A stretch of 55,720 nt of DNA from Ignavibacteria bacterium (GCA_016844745.1 JAERMQ010000029.1:1-55720); one strand, 5' to 3'; positions 33,767 to 44,245 are shown, numbered from the stretch's first letter. Numbers and translations: made by a program. The notes: generated from the letters alone by a model not told the origin.

Positions 33767-33967
33767 TCTTTACATCTTTGGTATTTTTGTTTCTTTATTT
33801 ATAATTATTCAGGTTAAACACTTTTTCTATATAAAAAAATACTCATAATCGCTTTAATTTCGTAATCTTAATTTTTTAGATTTTTCCTTATATAATTAAA
33901 TGTTCATTCATAAAGTATAATTATAAATTATAACCTCAATTCATAATTCATAATTCATAATTCATAA

Positions 33968-36235
33968 TTAAGCTCCGATTCCCCTTTTAATCAAATTCAA
34001 TGCGGAGCCGGCATGGAACCATTCGATTTGTGCTTCGTTGTAACTATGATTTACTTTAATTTCATCCGTTGTTCCGTCGTTATGATGAAGTACTAATTTT
34101 AATGGAATGTTAGGTGCAAATTCCTTCAAACCTATAATATCAATGGTATCGTCCTCCCGGATATTATCGTAATCTTCTTTCTTCGCGAAGGTTAATCCCA
34201 ACATTCCCTGTTTTTTCAGGTTTGTTTCGTGAATGCGGGCAAATGATTTTACAAGAATCGCCCTTACTCCAAGATGACGAGGTTCCATTGCAGCATGCTC
34301 GCGCGATGAACCTTCGCCATAATTTTCATCTCCAACAACGATTGAACCAAATCCCTGTGATTTGTAAATTCTCTGTACATCCGGCACTCCGGCATATTCA
34401 CCGGTTAACTGATTTTTGACCGTATTGGTTTTTTCGTTAAAAGAATTTACTGCTCCTGTTAACATATTATTAGATATATTATCAAGATGACCACGAAAAC
34501 GCAACCAGGGACCAGCCATTGAAATATGGTCGGTAGTGCATTTTCCTTTTGCTTTAATCAGCAATTTTAATCCTGTTAAATCAGTGCCTTCCCATTCTTT
34601 GAATGGTTCTAATAATTGAAGGCGTTCGGAATCAGGAGCAACAACAACTTCTATCTTGCTGCCGTCCGAAGCAGGCGCCTGATAACCCGGGTCAACAACA
34701 TCGAATCCACGTGGAGGCAATTCTTCTCCCTTCGGCTCTTCGAGCATAACTTCAATTCCATCGCTGTTGATTAATTTATCTTTTATTGGATTGAAGGTTA
34801 ATTTTCCTGCAATGGATAATGCCGTGACAATTTCAGGTGAGGCAACAAAACTATGGGTATTGGGATTGCCATCGGCTCGTTTTGCAAAGTTCCTATTAAA
34901 AGATGTTATAATCGAATTCTTTTCTTGTTTTTCAGCGCCTTCGCGTGCCCATTGACCAATACATGGACCACAAGCATTTGCCAGCACTACACCACCGATT
35001 TTTTCAAAAGTATCGATGAAACCATCACGCTCGATTGTATAGCGGACCTGTTCCGAACCGGGGGTAATAATGAATTGCGAATGAACTTTCAATTTTTTAT
35101 CGACTGCCTGGGTAGCAAGCGATGCAGAGCGGGAAATATCTTCGTAAGAAGAATTTGTACATGAGCCGATTAATCCAACCTCAAGTTTCTCCGGATATCC
35201 GTTATCGCGAACGGCATCGGCAAACTTTGAAAGGGACCATGCCAGGTCGGGTGAAAATGGTCCGTTAATATGAGGCTCTAATTCCGATAGATTTAATTCA
35301 ATAACCTGGTCGAAATATTTTTCCGGATTTGCGTAAACTTCATCATCGGCAGTTAAATCGGCTGCGATATTGCGAGCCAAATCGGCAATTTCGGTTCTTT
35401 TTGTAGCTACAAGGTATTGATACATTTTATCATCGAAACCAAATATTGAAGTAGTTGCCCCGATTTCAGCGCCCATATTGCAAATGGTTCCTTTACCGGT
35501 ACAGGATAATGAACGAGCTCCTTCACCGAAATATTCTACGATGCAGCCGGTTCCGCCTTTAACGGTCAGAATACCTGCAACCTTTAATATTACATCCTTA
35601 GCTGAAGTCCAGCCGCTTAATTTGCCGGTCAGTTTAATTCCGATGAGTTTGGGGAATTTCAACTCCCAAGCCATACCGGACATTACATCGACAGCATCGG
35701 CACCTCCGACACCAATAGCAATCATACCTAACCCGCCGGCGTTTACGGTGTGGGAATCGGTGCCTATCATCATTCCGCCGGGAAATGCGTAATTTTCCAA
35801 AACTACCTGATGGATAATTCCTGCTCCCGGCTTCCAAAATCCAATACCGTATTTATTCGATACCGATGATAAGAAGTTATATACTTCCTTATTGACATCC
35901 ATTGCTATTCCTAAATCGGCTTCGGCGCCTGTCTTTGCCTGAATCAGGTGGTCGCAATGCACGGTCGATGGAACTGCGGCAGTTTGCCTGCCTGCCTGCA
36001 TAAATTGCAACAAAGCCATTTGAGCGGTTGCATCCTGCATAGCAACACGGTCGGGAGCAAAGTCGACATAATCTTCGCCGCGCTCGAAGTTCTGCAATTT
36101 CACACCTTCCCATAAATGGGAATAAAGCACTTTTTCGGCAAGAGTCATTGGCTTACCGGTTACTTTCCTTGCACTTGCAATCCTCGAGGACATGGATTGG
36201 TAACGCTTTTTAATCATTTCAATATCAAAAATCAT
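33968..36235 (-). CDS. acn: aconitate hydratase
   Basis: 755 aa from the ATG at 36235 ([19 protein letters not shown]), preceded by AGGCAAACAA; an in-frame ATG at 36289 adds 18 residues of non-family sequence. TCA-cycle interconversion of citrate and isocitrate. [4Fe-4S] ligands: [10 protein letters not shown] (first Cys) and [10 protein letters not shown] (two Cys). Others: [34 protein letters not shown] with the swivelling C-terminal domain. Length and motif spellings match the mitochondrial-like aconitase of Bacteroidota. No neighbouring TCA gene. Confidence 0.95.
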   Translation of the reverse strand: MIFDIEMIKKRYQSMSSRIASARKVTGKPMTLAEKVLYSHLWEGVKLQNFERGEDYVDFAPDRVAMQDATAQMALLQFMQAGRQTAAVPSTVHCDHLIQAKTGAEADLGIAMDVNKEVYNFLSSVSNKYGIGFWKPGAGIIHQVVLENYAFPGGMMIGTDSHTVNAGGLGMIAIGVGGADAVDVMSGMAWELKFPKLIGIKLTGKLSGWTSAKDVILKVAGILTVKGGTGCIVEYFGEGARSLSCTGKGTICNMGAEIGATTSIFGFDDKMYQYLVATKRTEIADLARNIAADLTADDEVYANPEKYFDQVIELNLSELEPHINGPFSPDLAWSLSKFADAVRDNGYPEKLEVGLIGSCTNSSYEDISRSASLATQAVDKKLKVHSQFIITPGSEQVRYTIERDGFIDTFEKIGGVVLANACGPCIGQWAREGAEKQEKNSIITSFNRNFAKRADGNPNTHSFVASPEIVTALSIAGKLTFNPIKDKLINSDGIEVMLEEPKGEELPPRGFDVVDPGYQAPASDGSKIEVVVAPDSERLQLLEPFKEWEGTDLTGLKLLIKAKGKCTTDHISMAGPWLRFRGHLDNISNNMLTGAVNSFNEKTNTVKNQLTGEYAGVPDVQRIYKSQGFGSIVVGDENYGEGSSREHAAMEPRHLGVRAILVKSFARIHETNLKKQGMLGLTFAKKEDYDNIREDDTIDIIGLKEFAPNIPLKLVLHHNDGTTDEIKVNHSYNEAQIEWFHAGSALNLIKRGIGA

Positions 36236-37105
36236 TTGTTTGCCTTTCGAATGTATAATATTAATATTATAAATGTTTTCAGTATGCAAATTAATAAATC
36301 AAATTTACTTACCAATATCAATTTTTTGTTTTTGTATAGTTTCAAATTGACTATTATTAAACAACGCCGTAAAATTGGTTAAAATTGAACAATTCCGAAC
36401 TTTTCCTAAAATTTTCCTTTCTAAGAGAAAAAGATTACTTTTTGCTAATTTTTCAATCATTCATTAAATTTTTCAGGAAAAAAATAAAAATTCAAAAATG
36501 TTATACAACCGCACTGATAGCCATTTTACAAAAATTCATTTCATATATTATGCAATATAATGACTTAATTATTCCCCACTTTTTCAAGATAAAATGGCTA
36601 ATTTTAGCCTTAATAGGTTTTTTGCATATTATTGTACATATTTTTACTATAAAATTTCTTATTTTTTGGATAATTGTTCAGAAATGCAATTCGTAATATA
36701 TTGATTATTATAGAGTTATATCAATGAGAAAAAAATATCACAGAATTTCCGTTTTTTGGCTCGATTATTTCATAATGTGTTCCAAGTAATGGAAAGTAGA
36801 TTGAAATATAAAGACTTACAGACGATATGAAAAAGTAAGGAATTTAAGTGTAAAAGTTTGGCACGCAAGTTGTAAAATGAAACTGTGAAGAAAAAGATTT
36901 TTGTTATTTGATGATAAAATCCGAAGCCGGAAAAGAAGAAAACCAAATTAGGTATTTAGGCTGTAGGTGATTAGGCTGTTAGGAAGAAAAAAGACCTGGC
37001 AGTTAAACAGTCAAAAAAAGTTGGTAGAATTGACGGTAAAAATCGGAATCACGGAATCGGAAAAAAGAATTTTGAATTATTATAAATTTCACATGGAGGT
37101 GAAAA
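36236..37105. other. 870-bp AT-rich region upstream of the flagellins
   Basis: No convincing gene. A 103-codon frame at 36385-36696 is extremely A+T-rich and has no family resemblance. The useful signals are the sigma-54-type promoter at 36859-36873, TTAGGCTGTAGG-like short repeats (about 36951-36985) resembling those before the second flagellin, and a strong GGAGGTG Shine-Dalgarno at 37095-37101. Confidence 0.6.
36859..36873 (+). promoter_or_regulatory. sigma-54-type promoter for flagellins
   Basis: TGGCACGCAAGTTGT: the -24 TGGCACG and -12 TTGT elements with exact N4 spacing, differing from consensus TGGCACG-N4-TTGC in only the last base. Located 233 bp before the flagellin ATG. Sigma-54 control is common for late flagellar genes. 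No enhancer site or activator gene is visible here. Confidence 0.7.
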
Positions 37106-38044
37106 ATGCCTTTTGGAATTGGTGGAAATGCAAGAATAAGGACTAACATTCCTGCAGAAAACGCTTACAACTCATTGGATGTTGCAAACCGCAACATATC
37201 AACCGGACAGCTTAGACTATCGACAGGAAAGAGGATTAATAATGCCGGGGATGATGTAGCAGGCTACATTACATCTCGAGCATTACACGCCCGCAACAGT
37301 GCCCTCTCTGCTTCGCTTAAAGCAGTCGGCGACGCAACGAACGTAACTAATATTGTTATGGATTCGTTGGAAAATATCAGCAATCTACTCGATACAATTA
37401 AAGAAGGTTCCGCTACTGCAGCATCCGGCGCTATGGGTACCGATGAAAAAGTAGCGCTTGCCAAAGCAGCTTATAGGATGGTTCAGCAGATTCAAACTGT
37501 TGTCGATACTTCGGTATTCGGCGGACGCCAGCTTCTCGATGGAACCTATTCGGCTGACTTTATTATCGGTACGAACGCGGTTCACGACTTAATTACTCTA
37601 GGCATCGATTTGAGCCCGAATAATGTTGACTTCAACGTATCGAGCAACAACTTCAATCCGAATTCGATGTTGACGACAATCTTTGCCGGTGTAACTGGTC
37701 TCGATTTGAGAGAATTCAACAATGTTACATCAAATAACCTTGGTATATTCTCATTTTCTCAAATGACTCATACTTTGCAGAGTTTATCTTACTCAATCGA
37801 TAACGTTAATAAAACTGCCTCTTATCTTGGCGGTATAGTTAACCGGCTCAATTCGCAAGAAGAAATTCTCAAAGGTCAAATCACAAACTATAATGCAGCC
37901 ATATCCAGAATCGAAGATGCAGATGTTGCAAAAGAGCAGCTTCAACTTGTAAAGAACCAGTTCTTGCAGCAAGCTTCGTTGGTGTCTTTGGCACAAGCAA
38001 ACTCGAACCCACAGTCATTCCTGCAGTTGATTTCGGGTAGATAA
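37106..38044 (+). CDS. flagellin 1
   Basis: 312 aa. N-terminal D0/D1: NAYNSLDVANRNISTGQLRL, STGKRINNAGDDVAGYITSR. C-terminal D1/D0: NRLNSQEEILKGQITNYNAA and ISRIEDADVAKEQLQLVKNQ, ending FLQLISGR. The middle (D2/D3) domain is small, so the filament would be thin and plain. Start ATG has a strong GGAGGTG 5 bp upstream. Tandem with a 311-aa paralogue. Flagellin secretion would use the flagellar type III apparatus, whose genes are outside the window. Confidence 0.93.
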   Translation: MPFGIGGNARIRTNIPAENAYNSLDVANRNISTGQLRLSTGKRINNAGDDVAGYITSRALHARNSALSASLKAVGDATNVTNIVMDSLENISNLLDTIKEGSATAASGAMGTDEKVALAKAAYRMVQQIQTVVDTSVFGGRQLLDGTYSADFIIGTNAVHDLITLGIDLSPNNVDFNVSSNNFNPNSMLTTIFAGVTGLDLREFNNVTSNNLGIFSFSQMTHTLQSLSYSIDNVNKTASYLGGIVNRLNSQEEILKGQITNYNAAISRIEDADVAKEQLQLVKNQFLQQASLVSLAQANSNPQSFLQLISGR

Positions 38045-38165
38045 ACAGGCTTTAGGTATTTAGGTGTTTAGACTAATAGGAAAAAAATAAGACCTAACAA
38101 TCTAACAGCAAATAGAAAAAAATAAATTAAATAATAATTGATAATAATAGCAAAAGGAGTTTGCC

Positions 38166-39101
38166 ATGCCAACGGTAAATGGTGAAAATTCAAGGATCAG
38201 AACTAATATTGCCGCAGAAAATGCGTACAACACACTTCAGACAACTAACAGAGAGATGTCTCTACGTCAGTTGCGCCTATCTACAGGTAAAAGAATCAAC
38301 AATGCCTCCGACGACGTATCGGGTTACATCACCTCGCGCGCATTGACGGCAAGAAACGGTACTTTAAAGTCTTCAATTCTTGCGGTATCAGACGCATCGA
38401 ATGTTACCAGCATCGTTCAGGATGCTTTAAACAGCATTAATGACTTAGTTACCTCAATCAAAGACTCAGCTTCTTCGGCAGCATCGGGCGCATTAGGAAC
38501 GGATGAAAAAGTTGCTCTTTCAAAGGCAGCCTATAGAATGGCACAACAAATACAAACCGTTGTTGATTCCACTGTTTTTGGCGGTAATCAATTAATTGAC
38601 GGAACTTATTCGGCTGACTTCTTCATCGGTGCAGACGCACTTTATAATGTTATTCGAATTGGAATTAATATGTCAACCAATAATTCTGATTTCAATGTTG
38701 ACAGCAATAATTTCGATATTAACTCGCTCAACACAACTATTTTCGCCGGTGTTACAGGTCTTAACCTTCAAAGCCTGAATTCAGTCAGTGCGACAAATTT
38801 AGGAATATTCTCGATTTCTCAAATCGGCACAACAATGGCAAGCATAGCCACAGCTTTGAATAACGTTAATAAAGTTGCATCGCAGGTCGGCGGTATAATG
38901 AATCGTTTGAGCATTCAGGAAGACATCCTGAAAAGCCAGATTACAAATTATAATGCTGCAATTTCAAGATTACAGGATGCAGACGTTGCTCAAGAGCAGT
39001 TGAATCTTATTCGCTCACAGTTCTTACAGCAATCATCGCTGATAACTCTTGCACAGGCAAACCAAAATCCGGGTCAATTCCTACAATTGATTCGTGGTTA
39101 A
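38166..39101 (+). CDS. flagellin 2
   Basis: 311 aa, paralogue of flagellin 1 (shared RIRTNI-AENAYN, LRLSTGKRINNASDDVSGYI, FLQLI ending). AAAGGAG precedes the ATG. No separate promoter is seen in the 121-bp gap, so co-transcription from the sigma-54 site is likely. Short TTAGGTATTTAGG repeats upstream mirror those before flagellin 1, consistent with a tandem duplication that included the leader. The middle domains have diverged. Confidence 0.93.
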   Translation: MPTVNGENSRIRTNIAAENAYNTLQTTNREMSLRQLRLSTGKRINNASDDVSGYITSRALTARNGTLKSSILAVSDASNVTSIVQDALNSINDLVTSIKDSASSAASGALGTDEKVALSKAAYRMAQQIQTVVDSTVFGGNQLIDGTYSADFFIGADALYNVIRIGINMSTNNSDFNVDSNNFDINSLNTTIFAGVTGLNLQSLNSVSATNLGIFSISQIGTTMASIATALNNVNKVASQVGGIMNRLSIQEDILKSQITNYNAAISRLQDADVAQEQLNLIRSQFLQQSSLITLAQANQNPGQFLQLIRG

Positions 39102-39219
39102 TGAGTAGGTTTGTAGCGAAGAAATTATACTTTGTAATATGGAATAATTCGAGTAAACCTGATTAAGTTCTAAACTGCAAAAAAGGCAGGACAAAGTAAA
39201 AGTGAATGCCGAAAATAAC

Positions 39220-39239
39220 CCCGGCTGAAAAAAGCCGGG
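39220..39239. terminator. bidirectional terminator between flagellin 2 and polA
   Basis: CCCGGCT-GAAAAA-AGCCGGG, a 7-bp G+C-rich stem at the convergent end of flagellin 2 (+) and polA (-). Minus-strand transcripts would meet TTATTTTC after the stem; the plus side has no T-run. Confidence 0.65.
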
Positions 39240-39261
39240 ATAGGAATGGAATAAATATTGA

Positions 39262-42159
39262 TTAATGTGCATCAAACCAGGTTGCACCAATGCCAACTTC
39301 CGCTACGACCGGGACAAACCCCAGCCGGAGCGCGTTTTCCATTTCATATTTAACCAATTCTTCCAATTCGTCGGCTTCATCGAGATAAGTTTCGAATACG
39401 AGTTCATCGTGAACCTGAAGAATCATCATCGACTTAATATTCTCCTTCCTCATTCTCCTATCAATAGCAATCATTGCAATTTTCATCAAATCCGAAGCCG
39501 TGCCTTGTATTGGCATATTAATAGCAGCCCGTTCCGCAGCAGTTCGTAAATTATGATTGGCGCTCAGCAAATCCGGGAAATATCGCCGACGACCGCAAAT
39601 TGTTTCAGCGAATCCTTTTGTCCTGGTTGATTCTATAGTATCGGTCATATATTTTTTGATTCCGGAATACTTCCTGAAATAATTATCAATTATCGAAGAT
39701 GCCTCCTTCCGGGGAATTCCTAATCTCTGGGATAACCCGAAACTACCCAATCCGTACATGATTCCGAAGTTGACTGTTTTTGCAACCCGCCTTTGGTCTG
39801 AAGTTACGAAATCAAGAGGTACATCGAATAATCCTGCTGCCGTTGCGGCATGAATATCGAGATTGTTTTTGAAAGCATCGATTAAATTCTTATCCCCCGA
39901 TAAATGAGCCATAATCCGCAATTCGATTTGAGAATAATCTGCAGACATCATAACGGCATTTTTATGTTGAGCCGAGAACGCTCGCCGTATTTCTTTACCT
40001 AATTCAGAGCGAATTGGAATATTCTGCAAATTAGGGTCGGTCGATGTAAGCCGTCCTGTCGAAGCTATGGTTTGATTGAAAGTCGTATGAATCCTGCCCG
40101 TTATAGGATTGATTAACTTCGGGAGCGTATCTACATAAGTGGTTTTCAGTTTTTGAAGCTGGCGGTATTCCAATACCAAACCTGCAATCGGGTAAGCCGG
40201 AGCCAATTCACTTAGCACATCAACATCTGTACTGTATCCGGTCTTGCTTTTCTTTACCGGAGGAATCATCAGTTTTTCGAAAAGAATATGTGCAAGTTGT
40301 TTGGGAGAATCTATATTAAATAAACTACCTGCCTCGTTAAAAATTCCCTTCTGAAGATTTTCACTTTCAATAATTATTTTTTTTGAAATTTCCGCTAAGG
40401 TTGCAGTGTTAATAGCAACCCCAGCAAGCTCCATTCTGCTTAATGGTTCAATTAGAGGAAATTCGATTTCCTGAGCCAATTTAAGTAAATTTTCTTTCTT
40501 CAATTCCTCTTTTAAAATAAGAGTTAATTTCAAAGTCAGGTCAGCGTCTTCGCAGGCATAATCCGAAATTTTTTCCGGTTCGAGCTGGCGCATCGAAATC
40601 TGGTTGCTTTTCTTTTCACCGATTAATGAAGAAATAGGAATAGGTTCGTAATTAAGCCATTTTTTTGATAATGCATCTAAGTTATGCGCCAGGTCGGTAT
40701 CGAGAAGATAAGATGCAATCATGGTATCGAACACGATTGGCGAAGAATCGACACCATGACGTAATAATATTGAATAATCGAATTTGCAATTTTGTCCGCA
40801 TTTCCCAATTGCAGGATTTTCCAGAACAGGCTTTAAATGTTCGAGAGCCCAGTGAACATTAAAAGATATATTGTCAGGAGAGATAATTGGTTCTTCGATT
40901 TTATTAGTTCCAGAGCCGAAAAGAAACCCTTGCGATTGACCATCTTTGAAAAATGTTTGGGGTTGTTTTACTGTCAGAGAATCTTCCTTAACGGGGACAT
41001 AATAAGCCTTGTCTGGCTTACATGAGAGGGCAATCCCAACTATTTCACAAGTCATTTTATCGAGTGCGCTGGTTTCCAGGTCAAAGGATATTAACTCGGC
41101 TTTGGATAGCTCATCCAACATGGAATTGAATTTAACGACCGAATCAACAAATATATATTTCTTTTGATAAGAATTAATATCGGTTAATTCTGTTCCCTTG
41201 GTTTCATCTTCGATTAAATCTATCTCCTTAGACTTCTCCTGAACTTCCGAAGAAATTTCAGGTAAAATTGATTGCTGATATTTCAAAAGGGTTTCAATCA
41301 GGCGTTTGCGAACCTGCACAAGACCAAGTTCGCCGAATAATTTGCCGATACCTTCAATATCGGGAGTGGAACGGTGACAATGCTCCAATGAAAAATCCAA
41401 TGGTGCATTGGTGATAATCGTAACAAGCTCTTTTGAAAGAAAGGCAATATCGCGGTTTGCTTCGAATTTTGCCCTTACGGATTTGCTTTCGATTTCATTC
41501 AAATGGGCATAAATATTTTCCAGGCTGCCGTACTTTTGGACAAGCGGAATTGCTGTCTTATCCCCTACCCCTTTTACTCCGGGAACATTATCGCTGGTAT
41601 CTCCGATAATAGCCAATACATCAATCACCTGATGCGGTTCGACTCCAAATTTCTGGAATACTGCTTCTTTCCCGACGATATCGAATTCCGTTATCGGCTT
41701 TCCCGGTTTATATAACCGTATATTGTCATCGACTAATTGATAGAAATCTTTATCGGAGGTGAGGCAGGCAACGTCAATATTCTTAGCTGAAGCAGCTTTT
41801 GCAAGAGTGCCGATTATATCGTCTGCTTCGTAGCGCGGCATTTCAACTTGCGGAATAGCAATCAAGCGAAGAAATTCTTTTATTCTTGAAAGCTGAGGAA
41901 TAAGCTCTTCCGGGAAAGCATCACGATTAGCTTTGTATTCGCTATATTTTTCATGCCGGAATGTAGGCTCGCTGCGGTCGAATGCTACGGCTATCATCGA
42001 GGGTTGTTCTTTTTCAAGCAAAGTATTTAGCATATTGACAAATCCGAAGACCGCTCCGGTTGGTTCATTCGCTGGAGATTTTAAACCCGAAGCCTGCATT
42101 GCATGGTAAGCCCTGAAAACAAGCGACATTCCGTCAATTAAGTATAGTTTTTGGTTCAT
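39262..42159 (-). CDS. polA: DNA polymerase I
   Basis: 965 aa. N-terminal 5'-3' exonuclease (residues ~1-290; LIDGMSLVFRAYHAM, DKDFYQLV, GIIGDTSDN-like LAIIGDTSDNVPGVKGVGDK). The 3'-5' proofreading domain retains the DxE site (LISFDLETSALD), so it looks active. Polymerase motifs: A SADYSQIELRIMAHLSGD, B RRVAKTVNFGIMYGLGSFGL and C LQVHDELVFE. Full length for the Bacteroidota enzyme. Used in Okazaki fragment maturation and repair. Monocistronic by spacing. Confidence 0.97.
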   Translation of the reverse strand: MNQKLYLIDGMSLVFRAYHAMQASGLKSPANEPTGAVFGFVNMLNTLLEKEQPSMIAVAFDRSEPTFRHEKYSEYKANRDAFPEELIPQLSRIKEFLRLIAIPQVEMPRYEADDIIGTLAKAASAKNIDVACLTSDKDFYQLVDDNIRLYKPGKPITEFDIVGKEAVFQKFGVEPHQVIDVLAIIGDTSDNVPGVKGVGDKTAIPLVQKYGSLENIYAHLNEIESKSVRAKFEANRDIAFLSKELVTIITNAPLDFSLEHCHRSTPDIEGIGKLFGELGLVQVRKRLIETLLKYQQSILPEISSEVQEKSKEIDLIEDETKGTELTDINSYQKKYIFVDSVVKFNSMLDELSKAELISFDLETSALDKMTCEIVGIALSCKPDKAYYVPVKEDSLTVKQPQTFFKDGQSQGFLFGSGTNKIEEPIISPDNISFNVHWALEHLKPVLENPAIGKCGQNCKFDYSILLRHGVDSSPIVFDTMIASYLLDTDLAHNLDALSKKWLNYEPIPISSLIGEKKSNQISMRQLEPEKISDYACEDADLTLKLTLILKEELKKENLLKLAQEIEFPLIEPLSRMELAGVAINTATLAEISKKIIIESENLQKGIFNEAGSLFNIDSPKQLAHILFEKLMIPPVKKSKTGYSTDVDVLSELAPAYPIAGLVLEYRQLQKLKTTYVDTLPKLINPITGRIHTTFNQTIASTGRLTSTDPNLQNIPIRSELGKEIRRAFSAQHKNAVMMSADYSQIELRIMAHLSGDKNLIDAFKNNLDIHAATAAGLFDVPLDFVTSDQRRVAKTVNFGIMYGLGSFGLSQRLGIPRKEASSIIDNYFRKYSGIKKYMTDTIESTRTKGFAETICGRRRYFPDLLSANHNLRTAAERAAINMPIQGTASDLMKIAMIAIDRRMRKENIKSMMILQVHDELVFETYLDEADELEELVKYEMENALRLGFVPVVAEVGIGATWFDAH

Positions 42160-42205
42160 AATTTATTTTATAAAAGTAATTAGCGTGTAAAAATTGGGAA
42201 ACAAA

Positions 42206-42300
42206 GAAAGAAATCCCCCCTACCCCCCTTTTTCAAAGGGGGATAAGATTTTTTTTTCTTTATCCCCCTTTGAAAAAGGGGGGTAGGGGGGATTTCTTTC
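42206..42300. repeat. C-rich hairpin element, copy B
   Basis: Positions 42206-42246 and 42260-42300 are perfect 41-bp reverse complements, with CCCCCCTACCCCCCTTTTTC and GGGGGTAGGGGGG portions. The sequence after the right arm (GAATTTATCATT ... TTCCATTATTT) is shared with the element at 5654-5743, so the repeat unit may extend past the hairpin. Lies upstream of polA. Confidence 0.92.
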
Positions 42301-42458
42301 GAATTTATCATTATCAATTATTTCCATTATTTAGGTGTTACCAATGACGAATTTTTTTTGCACTTTAATTTAAAGGACTTAAAGTATCAATTAGTAAACA
42401 AAAATTATGAAACAAATTCCGATGAAGAGAAAAAGAAAAGTAAAAATGCAGCATCAAA

Positions 42459-43193
42459 TCAATATCTCCCGCCAATGGTAAGCGATATAAAGACTCCACC
42501 GAAATTTTTAATCGGCTCTATTCCTGTTCTTTTGTCCATGCTCTCCAATCCTTCGTCCCCGAAAGGAATATAATAATATCGTAAATTCAGTGATGTTACC
42601 GTTGTTCCGACACTGCCGATAGAAGCGCCAAATCCGACATAACCACCTAATCGAACATAAGAAGTTGAATTCCAAATAGATGAGAAGAAACTATTTTCAT
42701 ACCCTTCATAAGGTCCTGCAAGGATAAGTGTGGGACCTATTCCAAAATTTATGTATGGTTTAAATGTTTCAAAAATATCTTCGGAAAAAATATTTTGTTG
42801 CGCGCCTAACATAAACGGAAAAATTAACAGGCGGTTCTTTTTATATTGTACTTTGTATATTATTGTATTCGATGTGTCATTAAGGTAATACCACTGTTCG
42901 AATTCATCGCTATTCCTTGCACCGGAAATATAAAGGTCGAGTGATAGCGCTAAATTCTTTGACAAAAACTTCTGGAAGAATGCCCCCCCACCGAATCCGA
43001 AATTTGAAAAGATAATATCCACACCATAAGAGTAACTGAAAATATTGTTCAATCTGGCTTGATTAATGAGTGGGCGCGGAGAAACAAATGTAAAAATGGA
43101 ATCAAATTTATTCGAAGAAATTGCTTTATTATTCGAAAAGCTCAGAAATATTATTATAAGTATAATAACCTGATAAAATCTATTTAACTTCAT
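42459..43193 (-). CDS. hypothetical outer-membrane beta-barrel protein
   Basis: 244 aa. Signal-like N-terminus (FYQVIILIIIFLSFSNNKAI), alternating amphipathic strands with aromatic girdles, many Gly/Tyr/Ser, and a final strand ending in an aromatic residue (VFISLTIGGRY), typical of small outer-membrane barrels. Strands such as GGYVGFGASIGSVGTTVTSL support eight to ten strands. No specific family is recognised. Confidence 0.75.
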   Translation of the reverse strand: MKLNRFYQVIILIIIFLSFSNNKAISSNKFDSIFTFVSPRPLINQARLNNIFSYSYGVDIIFSNFGFGGGAFFQKFLSKNLALSLDLYISGARNSDEFEQWYYLNDTSNTIIYKVQYKKNRLLIFPFMLGAQQNIFSEDIFETFKPYINFGIGPTLILAGPYEGYENSFFSSIWNSTSYVRLGGYVGFGASIGSVGTTVTSLNLRYYYIPFGDEGLESMDKRTGIEPIKNFGGVFISLTIGGRY

Positions 43194-43249
43194 TTTTTCC
43201 TATCCCCGATAAATTATTTTATATGATAACGAATATTTGGCATGAAAAA

Positions 43250-43280
43250 TTGTATGAAACCATAAAATTTCGTAATTTTG
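43250..43280 (+). promoter_or_regulatory. possible Bacteroidota-type promoter
   Basis: TTG at 43250-43252, 20 bp, then TAATTTTG at 43273-43280 (TAnnTTTG), 60 bp before the Nif3-like start. Fits the sigma-ABfr consensus spacing within 1 bp. Confidence 0.5.
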
Positions 43281-43339
43281 TAGCACAATGAGAAGAGAAA
43301 TTTTTCAACATGCCGGTATGGAGAGAAAAAAATCGGAGA

Positions 43340-44245
43340 ATGCTTTTAACAAAATTACTTGAAATTATCGAAAATATACTTCCGGGTGAGGCTGCAATCG
43401 AAGGCGATAGATTCGGATTGCAGATTCAAAGCAGCGAACAAGATGTAAAATCTATTTTAGCAGTCTATGAAATTACCGATGATATTATTGAAGAAGCAAT
43501 TGAAAACGGTTGCGATTGTATAATATCATTTCACCCGCTGATTTATTATCCCCTGAGCAGCATTTCCCTTGACGAACGTGTAGGACGGCTTGCCGCCAAA
43601 TTAATCAAAAATTCAATTTCCCTGATTACAATCCATACTAATTTCGATTCTTATCATTCCGGTACATCGAAAATTCTTGCCGACCGGTTAGGACTTCAAT
43701 TCGAAAGTTTTCTCATTCCAAATTCCAAACTAAAAAATTTCGGTATGGGAATTATCGCAAGTACTTATAAATTATTAACTGAAGAAGAATTAATCTCCAA
43801 GGTTCACGATGTTTGCTCCTCTCCCCTTCGATTCTGCACCGGCAGCGGACAGAAAATCGAAAAAATTGCAATTGTCGGCGGAAGCGGAAGTTCTTTTTTA
43901 GATGAAGCAATAACATCAGGCGCTCAGGCATTTATTACCGCAGATATATCGTACCATAATTTTCATAAAGCACAGCGGAAAATTATGCTAATCGATGCCG
44001 GGCATTATGAAACAGAGCAGCATAATCCATTTTATCTTGCAAAACTGCTCTCAGAGAATATTGACACAAGCGGGAATCTTAAAATAATTTCTTCGAAAAA
44101 AGTAACTAATCCTGTTCGTTATTATCCTGAAACTGAAAATTATTTCAATAAACAGATGTCCAACATCTCCCAGCTGTTTGACATCTTAAGTCCAGTAAAC
44201 CAGAAACATAATATTAATATAATAAACAATTACGGTGCAGCTTGA
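43340..44245 (+). CDS. Nif3-like dinuclear metal-centre protein
   Basis: 301 aa from ATG at 43340 (MLLTKLLEIIENILPGEAAI); an ATG at 43310 would add ten residues of non-family sequence. Metal ligands: IISFHPLIYYPL, LITIHTNFDSYHSG and LIDAGHYETEQHNP, matching the HHP, HTNxD and GHxxxE motifs of the Nif3/YbgI/DUF34 family. Function in this family is debated (a GTP cyclohydrolase-like activity has been proposed). Translation extends through the 33-bp palindrome at 44154-44186, giving an extra C-terminal tail after NPVRYYPE (QMSNISQLFDIL ...). The stop overlaps the next ATG by one base (TGATG). Confidence 0.88.
   Translation: MLLTKLLEIIENILPGEAAIEGDRFGLQIQSSEQDVKSILAVYEITDDIIEEAIENGCDCIISFHPLIYYPLSSISLDERVGRLAAKLIKNSISLITIHTNFDSYHSGTSKILADRLGLQFESFLIPNSKLKNFGMGIIASTYKLLTEEELISKVHDVCSSPLRFCTGSGQKIEKIAIVGGSGSSFLDEAITSGAQAFITADISYHNFHKAQRKIMLIDAGHYETEQHNPFYLAKLLSENIDTSGNLKIISSKKVTNPVRYYPETENYFNKQMSNISQLFDILSPVNQKHNINIINNYGAA
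44154..44186. repeat. 33-bp TCCAACATCT palindrome, copy 5, inside the Nif3-like gene
   Basis: AGATGTCCAACATCT CCC AGCTGTTTGACATCT: two differences from the perfect stem, in the right arm. Translated in frame as QMSNISQLFDIL near the C-terminus of the Nif3-like protein. The only one of the five copies inside a coding region. Confidence 0.85.

Noticed and set aside
36385..36696. 103-residue membrane protein frame
   Set aside because: Extremely AT-rich, low-complexity Phe/Ile/Lys content, no ribosome site or homologous motif. It is most likely a chance open frame in the flagellin upstream region.
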